A stretch of DNA of 64,000 nucleotides, from contig CAKPIG010000003.1 in NCBI GenBank assembly GCA_934162255.1, positions 94,893 through 158,892 of the forward strand, written 5' to 3'. Both the position numbers and the translations under genes were made by a program. The stretch is from an uncultured Clostridia bacterium. Lineage in GTDB: Bacteria; Bacillota; Clostridia; TANB77; CAG-508. The notes beneath the pieces are model-generated. The model made no database searches and had not been told where the DNA came from. It saw only the letters and a program-made list of their open reading frames with translations. This document shows, piece after piece, positions 62,733 to 64,000 of this stretch (positions are counted from its first letter, which is position 1; every line of letters starts with the position of its first letter).

Positions 62733-63848
62733 ATGGCAATATTATATGTAGTAATTGCATTTATATGTTTAATAGTCCCATTGATTTTAACACTACTAAA
62801 CATAATAAATCTATTTAAGAAAAAGAAGATAAAGGAAAATTTAATTGATATTTTGACATTTTCATTAGGTATTATTTTAACTATATTACTGTATTTTATT
62901 TGTGGATTTGAAGATTATAATGTAGCATTAAGACTAGGTGGAGGAGAAATAGATGTTCATAGCCCTATAGCCTCTTGGAGCTATCCAACAGTTTTAGCAA
63001 TATTTTTATTAGGAATTATATCTTATGGTTTAATAAGAATAAAAAAATTAAAGCTACCACCGTTAGTAATTGTAGGGGCAATGTCAGGAATTTTTATATG
63101 TTCAATATATATGATAATTTTTATAATACAATTAAGCAAAAATATTCTAGAGTTAGCAATTTTCGGAATACCATATTTAATAATATTTCCTATTAACTAT
63201 ATTTTATGTAGTATAAGAGCTGAAATAGAAATTATGAAAAAATATAAAGAACAAAATATAAAATCAAAAGAATATAACAACAAGTTTTTAAATAAATGTA
63301 GTAAATTACTTTATAACATAGATAATTGGCCTATAATTGCAATTATTTTTTCAATACCACTTATAGTTGTTCTTGTATGTATATTAGTGTTGTTTGGTCA
63401 AAGACCAAATGAAGCAATAAAAGCATTCCTAGAAACAAGTGATTGGACTTTATCAACAAAAATTTCTCCACCATCAATCACTTATGACGGACATTATTTG
63501 TGTACTGTTTCTTTGAGAGGACATAAGAATATTGTCAAACCTATAAGAATGAGAATTAGAAGAGGAGAAAAAATTGTAGTTAATAGACAATTATGTGTTG
63601 CAAATGCGTTTGAAGATTTAATACAAGAGAAAATACCTAGATTTCATCATTTTATAAGATATATATATGATAAATATGGCTATCCACTATCTAAACATAT
63701 AAACACTGCATTTCAAGCAGATATTACATATATATTAATGAAACCTTTGGAATGGATCTTTTTATTAGTTCTATATATATTCGATGTAAATCCAGAAAAT
63801 AGAATTGCAACACAATATATAGGAAAAAAATTAAAATTAAATGATTAA
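62733..63848 (+). CDS. DUF6688 family membrane protein
   Basis: 371 residues. About six N-terminal helices, then a C-terminal domain LCTVSLRGHKNIVKPIRMRIRRGEK ... VNRQLCVANAFEDLIQEKIPRFHHFIR ... YILMKPLEWIFLLVLYIFDVNPENRIATQY, which I associate with DUF6688, a family of unknown function. RBS AAAGAAAGGGA. Last complete gene of the BlaI-type operon in the window. Confidence 0.75.
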   Translation: MAILYVVIAFICLIVPLILTLLNIINLFKKKKIKENLIDILTFSLGIILTILLYFICGFEDYNVALRLGGGEIDVHSPIASWSYPTVLAIFLLGIISYGLIRIKKLKLPPLVIVGAMSGIFICSIYMIIFIIQLSKNILELAIFGIPYLIIFPINYILCSIRAEIEIMKKYKEQNIKSKEYNNKFLNKCSKLLYNIDNWPIIAIIFSIPLIVVLVCILVLFGQRPNEAIKAFLETSDWTLSTKISPPSITYDGHYLCTVSLRGHKNIVKPIRMRIRRGEKIVVNRQLCVANAFEDLIQEKIPRFHHFIRYIYDKYGYPLSKHINTAFQADITYILMKPLEWIFLLVLYIFDVNPENRIATQYIGKKLKLND

Positions 63849-63956
63849 TATAAAAATAGTAAAAGAGGAAAAGGACTAGAAAAGAAATTATTAATACAAA
63901 TTACAATTTAATAATTAGTTAGAAAAATAGTAAGTTGTAGAGGAGAAAAAGATTAT

Positions 63957-64000
63957 ATGAAAAATAAAAAAGTAATAATTATAATAAGTATTGTTGTAAT
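63957..64000 (+). CDS. Start of a signal-peptide/anchored protein (truncated by window end)
   Basis: ATG 63957 with GAGGAG upstream; the visible codons give MKNKKVIIIISIVV, a basic start followed by a hydrophobic helix. Probably another exported member of the same operon. Confidence 0.55.
   Translation, partial: MKNKKVIIIISIVV

Noticed and set aside
1..64000. CRISPR array, transposon or rRNA operon
   Set aside because: No regularly spaced direct repeats of suitable size, transposase genes with end repeats, or rRNA sequence were seen in the window.

Overview
The window looks like a chromosomal segment of a low-GC, spore-forming anaerobic Clostridia (Firmicutes), probably a gut lineage. The evidence is A-rich coding sequence with AGGAGG-type ribosome binding sites, a complete spoIIIAA-AH operon, a GerA-type germinant receptor gene, the dipicolinate synthase gene spoVFB, an oxygen-sensitive class III ribonucleotide reductase (nrdDG) and a Gram-positive sortase-type surface protein. 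I see no rRNA, CRISPR array, transposase or prophage. One tRNA (Glu, CTC) and one 6S RNA are present.

Layout. 1-3.5 kb: end of a histidine kinase, then an RNA methyltransferase/FAD-oxidoreductase/DUF6873 operon. 3.6-8.4 kb: 6S RNA and dnaE, flanked by two small minus-strand genes of unlike composition. 8.5-11.5 kb: tRNA-Glu, a yybP-ykoY (Mn2+) riboswitch and a P-type cation ATPase, apparently one transcript. 11.5-14.7 kb, minus strand: a peroxiredoxin and a large wall-anchored SpaA-domain protein of foreign composition. 14.9-27 kb: heterodimeric ABC exporter, DUF308 protein, flavoredoxin, nrdDG, two anchored surface proteins (one serpin-like), a prepilin-like protein with a possibly hypervariable C-terminus, and a YebC regulator. 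27-34.8 kb: spoIIIA operon, a frameshifted gerA gene, and a dGTPase. 35-42.3 kb: MscS channel, clpB behind a CIRCE-like operator, and a two-component system with a TVP38 protein. 42.3-48.2 kb: an HTH-PIN protein, tyrS, and tandem mgtE genes behind a short acidic/proline leader ORF and terminator. 48.3-54.3 kb: NitT/TauT-type ABC importer, hemolysin III, ankyrin protein, spoVFB and a tyrosine recombinase. 54.4-58 kb: DUF362 protein, sirtuin, several gene remnants, and an HhH-GPD glycosylase. 58.1-64 kb: hydrolase, then a BlaI/M56-sensor regulon with PrcB-like and DUF6688 proteins, truncated by the window end.

Most promising signals. (1) The leader ORF beginning MSEDPTEKPK before mgtE: its start resembles enterobacterial MgtL, its strong SD sits just before a terminator, and its codons 2-4 could pair with the terminator's 3' strand. 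(2) The tRNA-Glu/Mn-riboswitch/ATPase transcript, in which the aptamer's P1 3' strand is also the terminator 5' strand. (3) The NNY-codon-rich 3' end of the prepilin-like gene, resembling a diversity-generating-retroelement variable region. (4) Several single-gene islands of higher GC, each with its own near-consensus promoter and a hairpin overlapping or abutting the stop codon.
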